DNA of 15,259 bases from Gammaproteobacteria bacterium (GCA_009843625.1 VYDD01000336.1:1-15259), one strand, 5' to 3'; positions 6,319 to 14,970 are shown, counted from the stretch's first letter. Numbers and translations are program-made. The notes: a model not told the origin generated them from the letters alone.

Positions 6319-6921
6319 ATGGACCCGGCCCTGGAGAAACTGGTGGAGCAGACACGCGGCCTGCAGCCGTGGCGGCGCGTCGTGCACGCCGGCTGCGGCC
6401 TGGGGCTGGTCGGGCTCATCTGGCTGGACTTCCTGCCGCCGCTGGCGCTCTCGGTGGGTCTTGGCGCGATCATCGCGGTGGCAGTCGGGACCGATGTCCT
6501 GCGCCTCCGGCGACCGGACCTCAACCGCAGGTTCTTCCGGGTCTTCCGCCATCTCGCCTCGCCGCGGGAGTCCGGCAAGTGGGCGTCGTCGACCTGGTAC
6601 GTGATCGGCGCCGCCGCGGTGATGCTGGTGTTTCCGAGCCGGGTCTGGATCCCCAGCATCCTGGTGGTCGCGCTGGCCGATCCGTGCGCCAGCGTGTGCG
6701 GCCAGTTGTGGGGCCGCGCGGAGCCGGGACAGCCGTCGCTGCTCGGGTCCGCCGTATTCTGGGCGGTCGCGACGGCGTGCGTGCTGCCGTTCACCGGGCT
6801 CGGCCCCGCGGTCGCCGTCGGCCTGGTGGCGGCGGCGGCGGAGCGGGCGCCCATCCCGGTGGACGACAACGTGACGGTGGCCCTGGTGACCGCGGTCGCG
6901 CTGACCCTGCTCGCGGGGTAG
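6319..6921 (+). CDS. Dolichol/diacylglycerol kinase (DGK1/SEC59)-like membrane protein
   Basis: 200 residues from ATG 6319; the frame is open far upstream, but that part is antisense to the PAP2 gene. Family-like features in order: WRRVVHAGCGLG (18-29), which matches the conserved RK-x2-H start of the family; a TDVLRLRRPDLN loop (58-69); ESGKWASSTWYVIGA (84-98), matching the segment that precedes the next helix; VVALADPCASVCGQLWGR (116-133), with the conserved A-D-x3-S-x2-G; then Glu175 and VDDNVTVAL (181-189). About six hydrophobic helices are visible. Family members phosphorylate a polyprenol or diacylglycerol with CTP, so it may make a lipid phosphate that the neighbouring PAP2 enzyme could hydrolyse. 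No clear ribosome binding site lies before the ATG. The stop is only 2 bases from the stop of the convergent protease gene. Confidence 0.72.
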   Translation: MDPALEKLVEQTRGLQPWRRVVHAGCGLGLVGLIWLDFLPPLALSVGLGAIIAVAVGTDVLRLRRPDLNRRFFRVFRHLASPRESGKWASSTWYVIGAAAVMLVFPSRVWIPSILVVALADPCASVCGQLWGRAEPGQPSLLGSAVFWAVATACVLPFTGLGPAVAVGLVAAAAERAPIPVDDNVTVALVTAVALTLLAG

Positions 6922-6923
6922 CC

Positions 6924-9749
6924 TCAGGGCACGGGGTTCTCCGGGTACAGCACGACCTTCACGAACCGGTCGTCGCGCAGGTACCGGAGCGCGGCCTCCT
7001 GCACATGGTCCGCCGTCCATCCCTCGATGAACTCGTAGGAAGTCGCGTAGCCGTAGTCCACGCCGAGCTGGTGCAGGCGCTGGAGGCGGCCCAGCCAGTA
7101 GCGGTTCTGCTCCAGCTGGGTCTCCCTGTTGCGGCGCTGGGTCTCGCGCACCTTCTCCACGGTCTCCGCATCGGGTCCTTCCAGCTGGATGCGGTCGATT
7201 TCCCCGAACACCACGGCCGCCAGCTCCTCCGCCCGTTCCGGCGCCGAACCGAAGCTGATGCGCACCGAGTATTCCTCGTCCGGGCGGGTCGACAGGAGAC
7301 TGCTTACGCCCACCCCGTAGGTTCCGCCCAGATCCTCGCGCAGCAGCTCGCGAAGGCGGATGTCCAGCACATCGGCGAGCGCGGCGAGCGCCATCTCCTC
7401 CTCGCGCGAGAACTCGGCGTCCCCCGCGAAGACGATCCGGGTCTGGCTCTGGGGCTCGAGTCCCTTGCGCACTTCCCTCTCGATCACGCCCTCGGGAGGA
7501 TCGATCCCCACGTCCCGCCACGTCTCCACGCGTCCCAGGCTCGGGAGTCCGCCCAGCCAGGTCTCCACCAGCGGCCGCATCTCGTCCGGGTCGAACGCGC
7601 CCACGAAGAAGAAGACGAAGTCGCTGGCGTCGGCGAATCGATCCTGATAGAAGGCGAAGGAGGCGTCCAGATCCAGGCGCTCGATCATCTCGTCGTCCGG
7701 CGGCAGCACCCTGGGATGCCCCTGCGTCAGAATCAGCGACACGGTGTCGCCGAGCGCCGCGGCGGGACTGGCCCCCCGGTTGGCGAAGATGCCGGATAGC
7801 AGCGTCTTGTAGGCCGCGAACGCGGTTTCGTCCTTCCTCGGGGCCATGAAGCGCTGGTAGATGAGCTGGAAGGCGGTCTCGATGTCGCGCGGCGAAGCGC
7901 TGCCGCCGATGCTCTCGGTCAGCGAGCCCACGCTCGCCGACACGCGCACGTCCAGGCCCGCCAGCTTCTTGTCCAGGGCGAGCTTGTCGAATTCGCCGAC
8001 GCCGCCCTCCACGACCACCGCCGAAGCCATGCGGATGCCCGCGAACTCCTCGTCGGGAACCAGCGAGCTGCCCCCGGGGCTGGTGGCCGCAAAGAGGATC
8101 TCGTCGTCCCGGAAGTCGGTGGGCTTGAGGACCACGCGCACGCCGTTCTCGAGGGTCCACACGGTCACCCCCACCTCCTCCACCACTTCTTCGTCGACCA
8201 CCGGGGATCCATCGGGAATCGCGGCCACCAGCGGCGCGTCGACCGCCGTGTCCTCCCAGGGCTCGATGTCCCGGCTCACCACGGATGCGAACACGCCCTG
8301 GATGGCCTCTTCCCCAGGCACCTCCAGGTCCGGCTTCTCGGGCGCGTTGGCCATGACCACGCGTCCCCGCTCCTGCAGCCACTCCTCCGCCAGGCCGTTG
8401 ACTTCCTCCAGCGTGATCGCGGGCAGAAGCGCGTTCGCCAGCTCCAGCTCGTCCTCGGGGCTGGTGAAGGCGGCGCCGGTCAGAAACGCCTGGACGTAGC
8501 GGCCCGCCAGACTGGCGGACTCCTGGTTCTCGCGCTCCGCGAAACGGCGCTCGAAGGCGCGCGTGACCTCGGCCTTGCGGCGTTCGAACTCCGTGGCGGT
8601 GAAGCCGTGGCGCCGGACGCGCTCGGCCTCGGTGAGCAGCGCGTCCAGTCCGCGCTCGAGCCCGCCGTCCGGCACCAGTGCGAGGAGCTGGTACATGTCC
8701 AGCACGCGCACGAAGCTGCCGCCGGCCGGGAAAGCGATAAGGAACGGCGGGTCGGCCTGCTGCGTCAGCTCCTCGAGGCGCGCAGCCATCATGCCCTCGT
8801 ACAGGTTCTCGGTGATGCCGCGGCGGAAGGCGGCCACGGTGCCCCGGGGGGCCACCGGCCTCTTGTACAGCACCGACACCTGCGACTGCAGCGCCTCGAC
8901 GTCGGTCGCGATGGCCACCCGTGGCGGGTGGTCGAAGGGCACCTCCGGCGTCTCGCGAAGGCGGGGATTCGCGGGCGACGCAAGGCCCTCGAACCCGCCG
9001 CGGATCATGCCCTCGATGGCTTCCGCGTCGAAGTCCCCCACGGCCACCACCGCCATGAGGTCGGGCCGGTACCAGTCACGGTAGAACCGCTCGAGCACCG
9101 ACGCGGGAGCCGTCTCCAGCACCTCGGTCTTCCCGATGGGCAGGCGGTCGGCATAGAGGGAGCCCTCGAAGAGGATGGGGAGCTGGGCATCGAACATCCG
9201 CGCCTGCGCCCCCCGCCCGAGCCGCCACTCCTCGATCACCACCCCGCGCTCCCTGTCCACTTCCTCCGGGTCGAAGACCACGCCGCGCGCCCAGTCCTGG
9301 AGGATCTGGAACGCCGTCTCCAGCACTTCCGCATCGTCCATGGGGACGCGCAGCATGTAGACCGTCTCGTCGAAGCTGGTATAGGCGTTGATGTGGGGGC
9401 CGAACTGCATGCCGATCGATTCCAGGTAGTCGACCAGTTCCTGCTTCTCGAAGTTCTCGGTGCCGTTGAAGGCCATGTGCTCGGTGAAGTGGGCCAGACC
9501 GAGCTGGTCTTCGTCCTCCAGGATGGAGCCGGCGTTCACGACCAGGCGAAACTCGGCGCGATTCTCGGGCGTGGCGTTCTCGCGCACGTAGTAGCGAAGT
9601 CCGTTCGCGAGTTCGCCCACCGTGACCGCGGGATCGGCCGGGAGCGGGCTGCCGGGCGCCGGCGCCTGTGCCGGCAGGAGCGACGGGGCGAGAAGCGTGC
9701 CGGCCGTGGCGAGCAGTCCGTGGATGAATGCGGGGGCGTTCATGGTCAT
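6924..9749 (-). CDS. Secreted M16-family zinc metallopeptidase (pitrilysin/insulinase type)
   Basis: 941 residues. The N-terminus is a signal peptide (MTMNAPAFIHGLLATAGTLL and on to about Ala28), so the enzyme acts outside the cytoplasm. The inverted zinc motif HxxEH is H87-F-T-E90-H91 in LAHFTEHMAFNGT. The third ligand is predicted to be Glu174 in ERGVVIEEW. The length fits the two-lobe M16 arrangement: an active half (about 40-480) and an inactive half (about 540-930) whose equivalent region (SPGGSSLVPDEEF) lacks the zinc motif. Such enzymes degrade peptides inside a clamshell chamber. The start may be ATG 9749 or the second ATG at 9743; a GAGA sits 6 bases before the latter. The upstream 230 bases are shared with the divergent Ada-like gene. 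No operon partner is visible. Confidence 0.93.
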   Translation of the reverse strand: MTMNAPAFIHGLLATAGTLLAPSLLPAQAPAPGSPLPADPAVTVGELANGLRYYVRENATPENRAEFRLVVNAGSILEDEDQLGLAHFTEHMAFNGTENFEKQELVDYLESIGMQFGPHINAYTSFDETVYMLRVPMDDAEVLETAFQILQDWARGVVFDPEEVDRERGVVIEEWRLGRGAQARMFDAQLPILFEGSLYADRLPIGKTEVLETAPASVLERFYRDWYRPDLMAVVAVGDFDAEAIEGMIRGGFEGLASPANPRLRETPEVPFDHPPRVAIATDVEALQSQVSVLYKRPVAPRGTVAAFRRGITENLYEGMMAARLEELTQQADPPFLIAFPAGGSFVRVLDMYQLLALVPDGGLERGLDALLTEAERVRRHGFTATEFERRKAEVTRAFERRFAERENQESASLAGRYVQAFLTGAAFTSPEDELELANALLPAITLEEVNGLAEEWLQERGRVVMANAPEKPDLEVPGEEAIQGVFASVVSRDIEPWEDTAVDAPLVAAIPDGSPVVDEEVVEEVGVTVWTLENGVRVVLKPTDFRDDEILFAATSPGGSSLVPDEEFAGIRMASAVVVEGGVGEFDKLALDKKLAGLDVRVSASVGSLTESIGGSASPRDIETAFQLIYQRFMAPRKDETAFAAYKTLLSGIFANRGASPAAALGDTVSLILTQGHPRVLPPDDEMIERLDLDASFAFYQDRFADASDFVFFFVGAFDPDEMRPLVETWLGGLPSLGRVETWRDVGIDPPEGVIEREVRKGLEPQSQTRIVFAGDAEFSREEEMALAALADVLDIRLRELLREDLGGTYGVGVSSLLSTRPDEEYSVRISFGSAPERAEELAAVVFGEIDRIQLEGPDAETVEKVRETQRRNRETQLEQNRYWLGRLQRLHQLGVDYGYATSYEFIEGWTADHVQEAALRYLRDDRFVKVVLYPENPVP

Positions 9750-9979
9750 TCTCGTGCGTTGGCGAGGGACGTCACCGGGAACGCCGCCACCGGCAGTTCC
9801 CGACTCCGCACGGACACGCGTGCAACGATAATCATCGCGTGATCCGCACTACTCCGGCAACGTTCGGACTCCGATTCGCTTCAAGCAGGCCATGGTGGCA
9901 AGGATCGGGTCGATTTCGAGGGACGGAAGCGCCAGCTTAGGGCGAACGCGCGGCCCAGCCACCCCTGCCGGAGCAACAG

Positions 9980-10828
9980 GTGAACATGACCGACTACGAC
10001 CGCATCGAGTCCGCGATCCGCTACCTCGACAGCCATCGCGCGCGCCAGCCGGACCTCGCGGAGGTGGCGGCGCACGTCGGGCTCAGCCCGAGTCATCTGC
10101 ATCGGCTGTTCTCCCGGTGGGCCGGAGTCACGCCGAAACGCTTTCTGGAGTTCCTGACCGTCCGGCACGCCCGAAAGTTGCTCGACAACGCCGAATCGGT
10201 TCTCTCGGCGGCGTACGGGAGCGGTTTGTCGGGCCCGGGAAGGCTGCACGATCACTTCGTGGCGGTGGAGGCGGCGACGCCGGGGGAGTACCGGAGCCGG
10301 GGCGCCGGGCTGCGGATCGGCTTCGGGACGGGAGATTCCCCGTTCGGGCCCGTCTTCGTGGCGTGGACGGGCCGGGGCGTGTGCCGGCTCTCGTTCGCAG
10401 GCGCCCGGGATGTGGAGGCCGAGAAGCGGGGGCTCCGCCGTACCTGGGGGCGAGCCCTGCTGGAAGTCGATGACTCGCGGGCCGGCTCGATCGCGGAGAC
10501 CATCTTCTCGGCGCCGTTCGATCCGGACGCCGGCCCGCTGACGGTGCATGTGCGCGGGACCAACTTCCAGCTCGCCGTGTGGCGCGCCCTCCTGCGCATT
10601 CCCACCGGTGCGGTCACGACCTACGGACGCCTCGCCGAGGGGGTCTGCAGCGCGCGGGCAGCGCGCGCAGTTGGCAACGCGGTGGGCAGCAACCCGATCT
10701 GCTTCCTCATCCCCTGCCATCGCGTGATTCGCGCCACCGGGGAGTCCGGGAACTATGGCGGAGGCCGCTCGCGCAAGCGCTGCATGCTGGGGTGGGAGGC
10801 GAGCCGGCGTTATGTTCGTCTCCGATGA
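9980..10828 (+). CDS. Ada-like AraC HTH / O6-alkylguanine-DNA methyltransferase
   Basis: 282 residues from GTG 9980, which has GGAG 6 bases upstream; ATG 9986 is the alternative. Residues 1-105 are an AraC-type DNA-binding domain (DLAEVAAHVGLSPSHLHRLFSRWAGVTPKRFLEFL). Residues 190-280 are the methyltransferase domain, with FQLAVWRALLRIPTGAVTTYGRLAEG, the RAVGNAVGSNPICFLIPCHRVI active site (nucleophile Cys246) and SGNYGGG. The domain between (about 106-190) matches the usual N-terminal part of the methyltransferase. The four-cysteine zinc domain of E. coli Ada, which senses methyl phosphotriesters, is absent, so activation must differ. The enzyme transfers alkyl groups from O6-alkylguanine to its own cysteine in a suicide reaction. 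The stop overlaps the start of the exonuclease III gene as ATGA. Confidence 0.93.
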   Translation: MNMTDYDRIESAIRYLDSHRARQPDLAEVAAHVGLSPSHLHRLFSRWAGVTPKRFLEFLTVRHARKLLDNAESVLSAAYGSGLSGPGRLHDHFVAVEAATPGEYRSRGAGLRIGFGTGDSPFGPVFVAWTGRGVCRLSFAGARDVEAEKRGLRRTWGRALLEVDDSRAGSIAETIFSAPFDPDAGPLTVHVRGTNFQLAVWRALLRIPTGAVTTYGRLAEGVCSARAARAVGNAVGSNPICFLIPCHRVIRATGESGNYGGGRSRKRCMLGWEASRRYVRLR

Positions 10829-11607
10829 AGATCGCGACCTGGAACGTCAATTCCATCAACGCCCGCCGCGAGCGCGTGCTGACCTGGCTGCGCCTGCATC
10901 GGCCCGATGTCCTGTGCCTCCAGGAGCTGAAGGTGGCGGACGAAGCGTTCCCGCTGGAGGCGGTCGAGGAGCTGGGCTACCACGCCGCGGTGTACGGGCA
11001 GCGGACCTACAACGGCGTGGGCATTCTGAGCCGCTCCCGCCCGCGCGACGTCGAGGTGGGAATGGGACCCGGCGACCGCGATCCGCAAGCGCGGCTGGTG
11101 GCGGCCACGGTGAACGGCATCCGGGTGCTCTCGGGCTACGTCCCCAACGGCGCGCGCGTGGGCACGGACAAGTACGGCTACAAGCTGGACTGGCTGCGAC
11201 GGCTGCGGGAGCATCTGGAGCAGACCGCCTCCCCCTCCGAGGCGCTGGTGCTGGCCGGCGACCTCAACGTCGCGCCGCGGGACCGCGACGTGAACCAGCT
11301 GGACGACTGGAAGGACAGCGTGCTGTGCCATTACGCGGCGCGAGACGCTCTCGAGCGCATCCGCGATTGGGGGCTGTCCGATGTGTTCGAACGGCACAAC
11401 CCCGAGGGGTCCATCTACACCTGGTGGGCGTACCAGAGACTCGCCTTTCCGCGCAACAACGGCCTGCGCATCGACCACATCTACGCCACCGAGAGCCTCG
11501 CCGCGTCCTCGACCGACGCCTTCGTGGACCGTGAGGCGCGCAAGAAGGGACCCTTTACCGAGAAGCCCTCGGACCACGCCCCCGTGGTTGCGGAATTCGA
11601 GGTCTGA
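10825..11607 (+). CDS. xth: Exonuclease III / AP endonuclease
   Basis: 260 residues, close to the family length. Motifs: MKIATWNVNSI at the start (Asn7), LQELK with the metal ligand Glu34, SGYVPNG (Tyr105), AGDLNVAP (Asp146 and Asn148), RIDHIYAT, and SDHAPVV with Asp250/His251. All belong to the exonuclease/endonuclease/phosphatase fold. The enzyme incises DNA at abasic sites and degrades 3' ends during base excision repair. It starts at the ATG that overlaps the Ada-like stop (ATGA), so the two repair proteins are translationally coupled: one reverses alkylation directly, while the other processes abasic sites left when glycosylases remove alkylated bases. The stop lies 24 bases from the stop of convergent feoB. 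Confidence 0.95.
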   Translation: MKIATWNVNSINARRERVLTWLRLHRPDVLCLQELKVADEAFPLEAVEELGYHAAVYGQRTYNGVGILSRSRPRDVEVGMGPGDRDPQARLVAATVNGIRVLSGYVPNGARVGTDKYGYKLDWLRRLREHLEQTASPSEALVLAGDLNVAPRDRDVNQLDDWKDSVLCHYAARDALERIRDWGLSDVFERHNPEGSIYTWWAYQRLAFPRNNGLRIDHIYATESLAASSTDAFVDREARKKGPFTEKPSDHAPVVAEFEV

Positions 11608-11631
11608 GGGAGGGGTTGGCCGGAGCCTCGG

Positions 11632-13827
11632 TCAGGCGCCCGCCACCAGCCTCCAGGCCTGGGCCACCAGGAAGCACACCACGAAGCCGATCCCCAGCGG
11701 CGCCAGGGCCGAGACCGTGGTCCACTTCACGCTCCCGGTCTCCTTGTAGATGGTGTACAGGGTGGTGGAGCACGGATTGTGCAGCAGACTGAACAGCATG
11801 AGGCAGACGCCGGTGAGCAGCGTCCAACCGCCTGCCGCCAGCAGGGTTGCCACGTCCGTCGCCGAACTCAGCTCGAACATGACCCCCGCCCCCTCGCCGG
11901 CGCCGGCGATGCCCGCTGTCATCACCGTGAGCATCAGGATCGTCGGGATGACGATCTCGTTGGCGGGAATCGCGACCAGGTAGGCCAGCAGGATCACCCC
12001 GTTCAGCCCCAGCAGCACACCGAGCGGATTCGACCAGGTCACGAAGTGCTCGGCCAGGCTCGCGTCGCCCACGACGATGTTGGACGTGAGCCAGATCACC
12101 GCGCCGGCGGGCATGGCGAATACGACCGCGCGCCAGAGCACGATCACGGTCCGGTCGATGAGCGAGGTGTAGAGCGTCTGCAGGATGCGCGGGGGCCGGT
12201 AGGGGGGCAGCTCCAGGCTGAAGGTGGAGGCTTCGCCGCGCAGCAGGGTCTTCGAGAGCATCCACGAGGTCGCGAACATGAAGAGGATGCCCAGCACGGC
12301 CACCCCGACAACAGCCGTCGCCGAGACCAGGCCGGCCAGGTGCGCGGGCGCGACGGCGCCGATGAAGATGGTCGCGATCAGGATCTGCGTGGGCCAGCGG
12401 CCGTTGCAGAGCGAGAAGTTGTTGGTGACGATGGCGAGCAGGCGTTCGCGCGGGCTGTCGATGATGCGCGCGGCCACCACGCCCGCGGCGTTGCAGCCGA
12501 AGCCCATGCTCATGGTGAGCGCCTGCTTGCCGTGGGCGCCCACCCGGCGGAAGAGCCCGTCGAGGTTGAAGGCCACGCGCGGCAGGTAGCCGAAGTCCTC
12601 CAGCAGCGTGAAGAGCGGAAAGAAGATCGCCATGGGCGGGAGCATGACGCTCACCACCCATGCGGTGGCAAGGTACACTCCGTCGAAGAGGAACCCCGAC
12701 AGCCACCACGGCATGGAGAGCGCGGAGCCCGCTCCGGTCAGCCAGGGGTGGACCTGGTCGACGAGCAGGGTGGCGAGCAGCGAGGAGGGGACGTTAGCCC
12801 CTGCGATGGTGAGCCAGAACACCGCCGTGAGGATGAGCAGCATGACCGGGAATCCGGTCCAGCGGCTGGTGAGGGCGTGGTCGAGAGTGCGGTCCAGGTC
12901 GAGGCCAACGCGGCGCAGCCCCCGGACTTCGGCGGCCCGGGCAATGCGTTCCGATTCCCGGTAGAAGGCGGTCACCAGCGAGTCGTGGAAGTCCGTCGGG
13001 AGCTTCCAGCGCAACTGAGAGGCCAGCTCCAGGACCTCCTCGCGCGCGGCCCCTTTCGTATCCGTGCCGCCGATGTCGCCGGCACGCACCGCCTCCTGAA
13101 CGCGCTCGTCGGCGTTGAGCAGGCGGAGCGCCACCCAGCGGGCGTTGGGGAGTCCGGGGAAGGCCGCCTCGATGGTGGGCGCGAGGGCGGAGACCGCCTG
13201 CTCCACCTCGGGCGTGTGGATGGCGGCCCGCAAGGGGGAGGTGGCGGCCTTTCCGGTCGCCATGTCGTGCACCGCGCACATCAGCTCGTCGATGCCCTCG
13301 CCCCGCCGCGCCACCGTGGCGACAACGGGCACGCCCAGTTCGCGCGCCAGCTTCTTCTCGTCGACCGCGATGCCGTGCCGGCGCGCCTCGTCGACCAGGT
13401 TCAGGCACACCACCACCCGGGAGGTGATCTCCAGGATCTGGAGGGCCAGGTTGAGGTTGCGTGCGAGGCGGGTCGCGTCCACCACGACCACGGTCACGTC
13501 GGGGCGGCCGAACAGGATGAAGTCGCGCGCCACCTCTTCGTCGGTGCTGCCGGCCTGCAGGGAGTAGGTGCCCGGGAGGTCGACCACCTTCACCCGGTGT
13601 TCGTCGTGCAGGAAGGCGCCCTCCGAGCGGACGACCGTCTTTCCCGGCCAGTTGCCGGTGTGCTGGCGGAGCCCGGTGAGCGCGTTGAACACGGTGCTCT
13701 TGCCGGTATTGGGGTTGCCGGCCAGGGCGACCAGGTAGTCCCACCGGCCGGGATGGATGCCCAGCTTCACCAGGCGGGGCTCGTGGTCCGTTCCACAGCC
13801 CCTCCGGCGGCGCGCGCGGGCGATCAT
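11632..13827 (-). CDS. feoB: Ferrous iron transporter FeoB
   Basis: 731 residues. The N-terminal G domain has the P-loop GNPNTGKST (37-45), the Thr64 region GNWPGKT, DLPG (83-86) and NLVD (143-146). A helical linker follows, then a membrane domain with two Gate regions. The first holds LLEDFGYLPRVAFNLD and GFGCNAAGVVAARIIDSPRERL, with the conserved Cys of GFGCN. The second holds VAIPANEIVIPTILM. The GFGCNAAG and NGRWPTQI wording resembles the FeoB subgroup familiar from clostridia rather than the E. coli GFGCNVPAV type. FeoB imports Fe2+ across the inner membrane in a nucleotide-dependent way. The first 20 residues are Arg-rich and partly reflect the ATGA overlap with the upstream gene; GTG at codon 20 is a possible later start. 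No separate feoC is visible downstream. Confidence 0.96.
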   Translation of the reverse strand: MIARARRRRGCGTDHEPRLVKLGIHPGRWDYLVALAGNPNTGKSTVFNALTGLRQHTGNWPGKTVVRSEGAFLHDEHRVKVVDLPGTYSLQAGSTDEEVARDFILFGRPDVTVVVVDATRLARNLNLALQILEITSRVVVCLNLVDEARRHGIAVDEKKLARELGVPVVATVARRGEGIDELMCAVHDMATGKAATSPLRAAIHTPEVEQAVSALAPTIEAAFPGLPNARWVALRLLNADERVQEAVRAGDIGGTDTKGAAREEVLELASQLRWKLPTDFHDSLVTAFYRESERIARAAEVRGLRRVGLDLDRTLDHALTSRWTGFPVMLLILTAVFWLTIAGANVPSSLLATLLVDQVHPWLTGAGSALSMPWWLSGFLFDGVYLATAWVVSVMLPPMAIFFPLFTLLEDFGYLPRVAFNLDGLFRRVGAHGKQALTMSMGFGCNAAGVVAARIIDSPRERLLAIVTNNFSLCNGRWPTQILIATIFIGAVAPAHLAGLVSATAVVGVAVLGILFMFATSWMLSKTLLRGEASTFSLELPPYRPPRILQTLYTSLIDRTVIVLWRAVVFAMPAGAVIWLTSNIVVGDASLAEHFVTWSNPLGVLLGLNGVILLAYLVAIPANEIVIPTILMLTVMTAGIAGAGEGAGVMFELSSATDVATLLAAGGWTLLTGVCLMLFSLLHNPCSTTLYTIYKETGSVKWTTVSALAPLGIGFVVCFLVAQAWRLVAGA

Positions 13828-14879
13828 GGGGATCCCGCCTTGTGGCCCCGGGCCGCCTCTTCAGCCCCGGGCGCGAGCTCCACTCGGGACGCCTGCTCCC
13901 TCCTGAGCGCGATGGTCGCGCCCCGGATCTGGTAGGCGGTGGGGTCGCCGCCCGCCCCGCGCAAGGTCGCGCGCACGGGCGTGCCGGGAACGACGCCCAG
14001 GTCCAGCAGACGGCGCCGCGCAGGACCCTGGCAGGCGGGCGCAATGCGGTCCACGACGCCGGTCTCGCCCAGCGCCAGCCCGGCGAGCGTCCTGGGCGGT
14101 TCGGACGGCACCACCATGTCCTCCGCCGGCTCCACGGTTACGCTCGCCGCAACTACCGGATCGAGAAGGTGCTCCCTGCCCCAAAGGAGAAACCTGACCC
14201 CCGTCGGCGAGACATCCACGACCCGGATCTCCATGCCCGGGGAGAGCCCCTCCACCAGCAATCCCAGGTAGATCTCGCGCGGCTCGTCCTCCAGATGGAC
14301 GATGCGGGCGCCCGCTCCCGCGCGCAGCTGTGTCAGGGCGACCCCTGTGCGGGGCGGCACTTCGCCCCGGGCGGTCGGAATGGGATCGCCGTGAGGGTCG
14401 AAGCGGGGATGACCCAGGCGCGCCGCCAAGGCATCCGTTTCCGCCTCCGACATGCGGTGCTCCCGCACCTCCGCCTGCGCGTGCCAGTCGGCCTCCGCCA
14501 CGCCCGTGCGGTCTGCCAGGTAGCGCTCCCACAGCCGGTGGGTTCGCACCACCCGGAGGGCGTAGGAACGGCCCGCTCCGGTCAGCGAGACGGCCGTTCC
14601 GCGCGCTTCCGCGAGCCCCAGTTCGCACAGGCGGGCCACCAGGCGGCCGGCGCGGCCGCGGCGCATCCCGAGTCCTCCCGCGAGGCTCTCGAGCGTGGAA
14701 GGAAGGGCCAGGTACTCGCAGTTGAAGAGGTGCTTGAGCGCGTCTTCGATTCGCACCCGCTCCGTCATGCGGGCGGCGCCCATGACCCGCGCCAGAAGCC
14801 CCCTGCGCGGCCACAGCAGGACAGCGGCAAACACCACCGCCACGGCGAAGACGAGAAGCGCGAATCCGGGATCGATCAT
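13824..14879 (-). CDS. Membrane-anchored DtxR/MntR-type metalloregulator fused to FeoA
   Basis: 351 residues. Residues 6-23 are a strongly hydrophobic helix followed by WPRRG, a typical signal anchor with the rest in the cytoplasm. Residues 43-110 form a winged helix (ALKHLFNCEYLALPSTLESL, GRLVARLCELGLAE). Residues 111-160 match the DtxR metal-binding/dimerisation domain: H114 and E118 in RTHRLWER, and H133, E137, E140 and H141 in WHAQAEVREHRM. Position 137 is Glu where DtxR/IdeR has its ligand Cys102, as in MntR. An SH3-like segment (about 172-250) and a clear FeoA domain (262-336, TLAGLALGETGVVDRI and RRRLLDLGVVPGTPV) complete it. It likely combines metal-dependent repression with the FeoA role of assisting FeoB. 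Expression is probably controlled by the boxes at 14936-14970. Tethering a DNA-binding protein to the membrane beside its transporter is unusual; a later start at Met33 or Met38 would remove the anchor. Confidence 0.88.
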   Translation of the reverse strand: MIDPGFALLVFAVAVVFAAVLLWPRRGLLARVMGAARMTERVRIEDALKHLFNCEYLALPSTLESLAGGLGMRRGRAGRLVARLCELGLAEARGTAVSLTGAGRSYALRVVRTHRLWERYLADRTGVAEADWHAQAEVREHRMSEAETDALAARLGHPRFDPHGDPIPTARGEVPPRTGVALTQLRAGAGARIVHLEDEPREIYLGLLVEGLSPGMEIRVVDVSPTGVRFLLWGREHLLDPVVAASVTVEPAEDMVVPSEPPRTLAGLALGETGVVDRIAPACQGPARRRLLDLGVVPGTPVRATLRGAGGDPTAYQIRGATIALRREQASRVELAPGAEEAARGHKAGSP

Positions 14880-14894
14880 ATCCGGGTAACCCCA

Positions 14895-14908
14895 GCCGGG
14901 AGACCGGC
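14895..14908 (-). other. Short leader hairpin before the feo operon start codon
   Basis: GCCGG-GAGA-CCGGC is a perfect 5-bp stem with a 4-base loop, ending 15 bases before the ATG at 14879. No good Shine-Dalgarno is seen at that ATG, so the hairpin may affect translation initiation. It could equally be chance in GC-rich sequence. Confidence 0.3.
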
Positions 14909-14935
14909 AAGCGGGAGGCGGCCGTTGACGATTTG

Positions 14936-14970
14936 TAGGCTTGCCTAATGAATAAGTTAGGCGTGCCTAA
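14936..14970 (-). promoter_or_regulatory. Two DtxR-family operator boxes controlling the feo operon
   Basis: The perfect palindrome TTAGGC-GT-GCCTAA lies at 14957-14970. A second box, TAGGC-TT-GCCTA, lies at 14936-14947 and extends to a matching A on one side only. Their centres are 22 bases apart, so both lie on the same DNA face. TTAGGC/GCCTAA arms are the style of sites bound by DtxR/IdeR/MntR-family repressors, and the first gene of the operon encodes such a protein. Metal-loaded repressor bound here should shut off feo transcription. Confidence 0.82.

Noticed and set aside
6274..8382. Long minus-strand open frame overlapping the M16 peptidase and the kinase-like gene
   Set aside because: The product is Gly/Arg-rich without any motif, and it overlaps two well-supported genes in other frames.
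9815..9850. Operator in the protease/Ada-like divergent region around CGATAATCATCG
   Set aside because: The arms are only four bases and the centre is not symmetrical; chance is likely.
11598..11630. Terminator between xth and feoB
   Set aside because: CGAGG and CCTCG pair only over a loop of more than 20 bases, without a T-run.
11779..13935. Very long plus-strand open frame (about 718 codons) antisense to feoB
   Set aside because: The opposite strand encodes FeoB with clear motifs throughout. The antisense frame is full of His/Arg/Gly/Gln low-complexity sequence, as expected from a GC-rich shadow frame.
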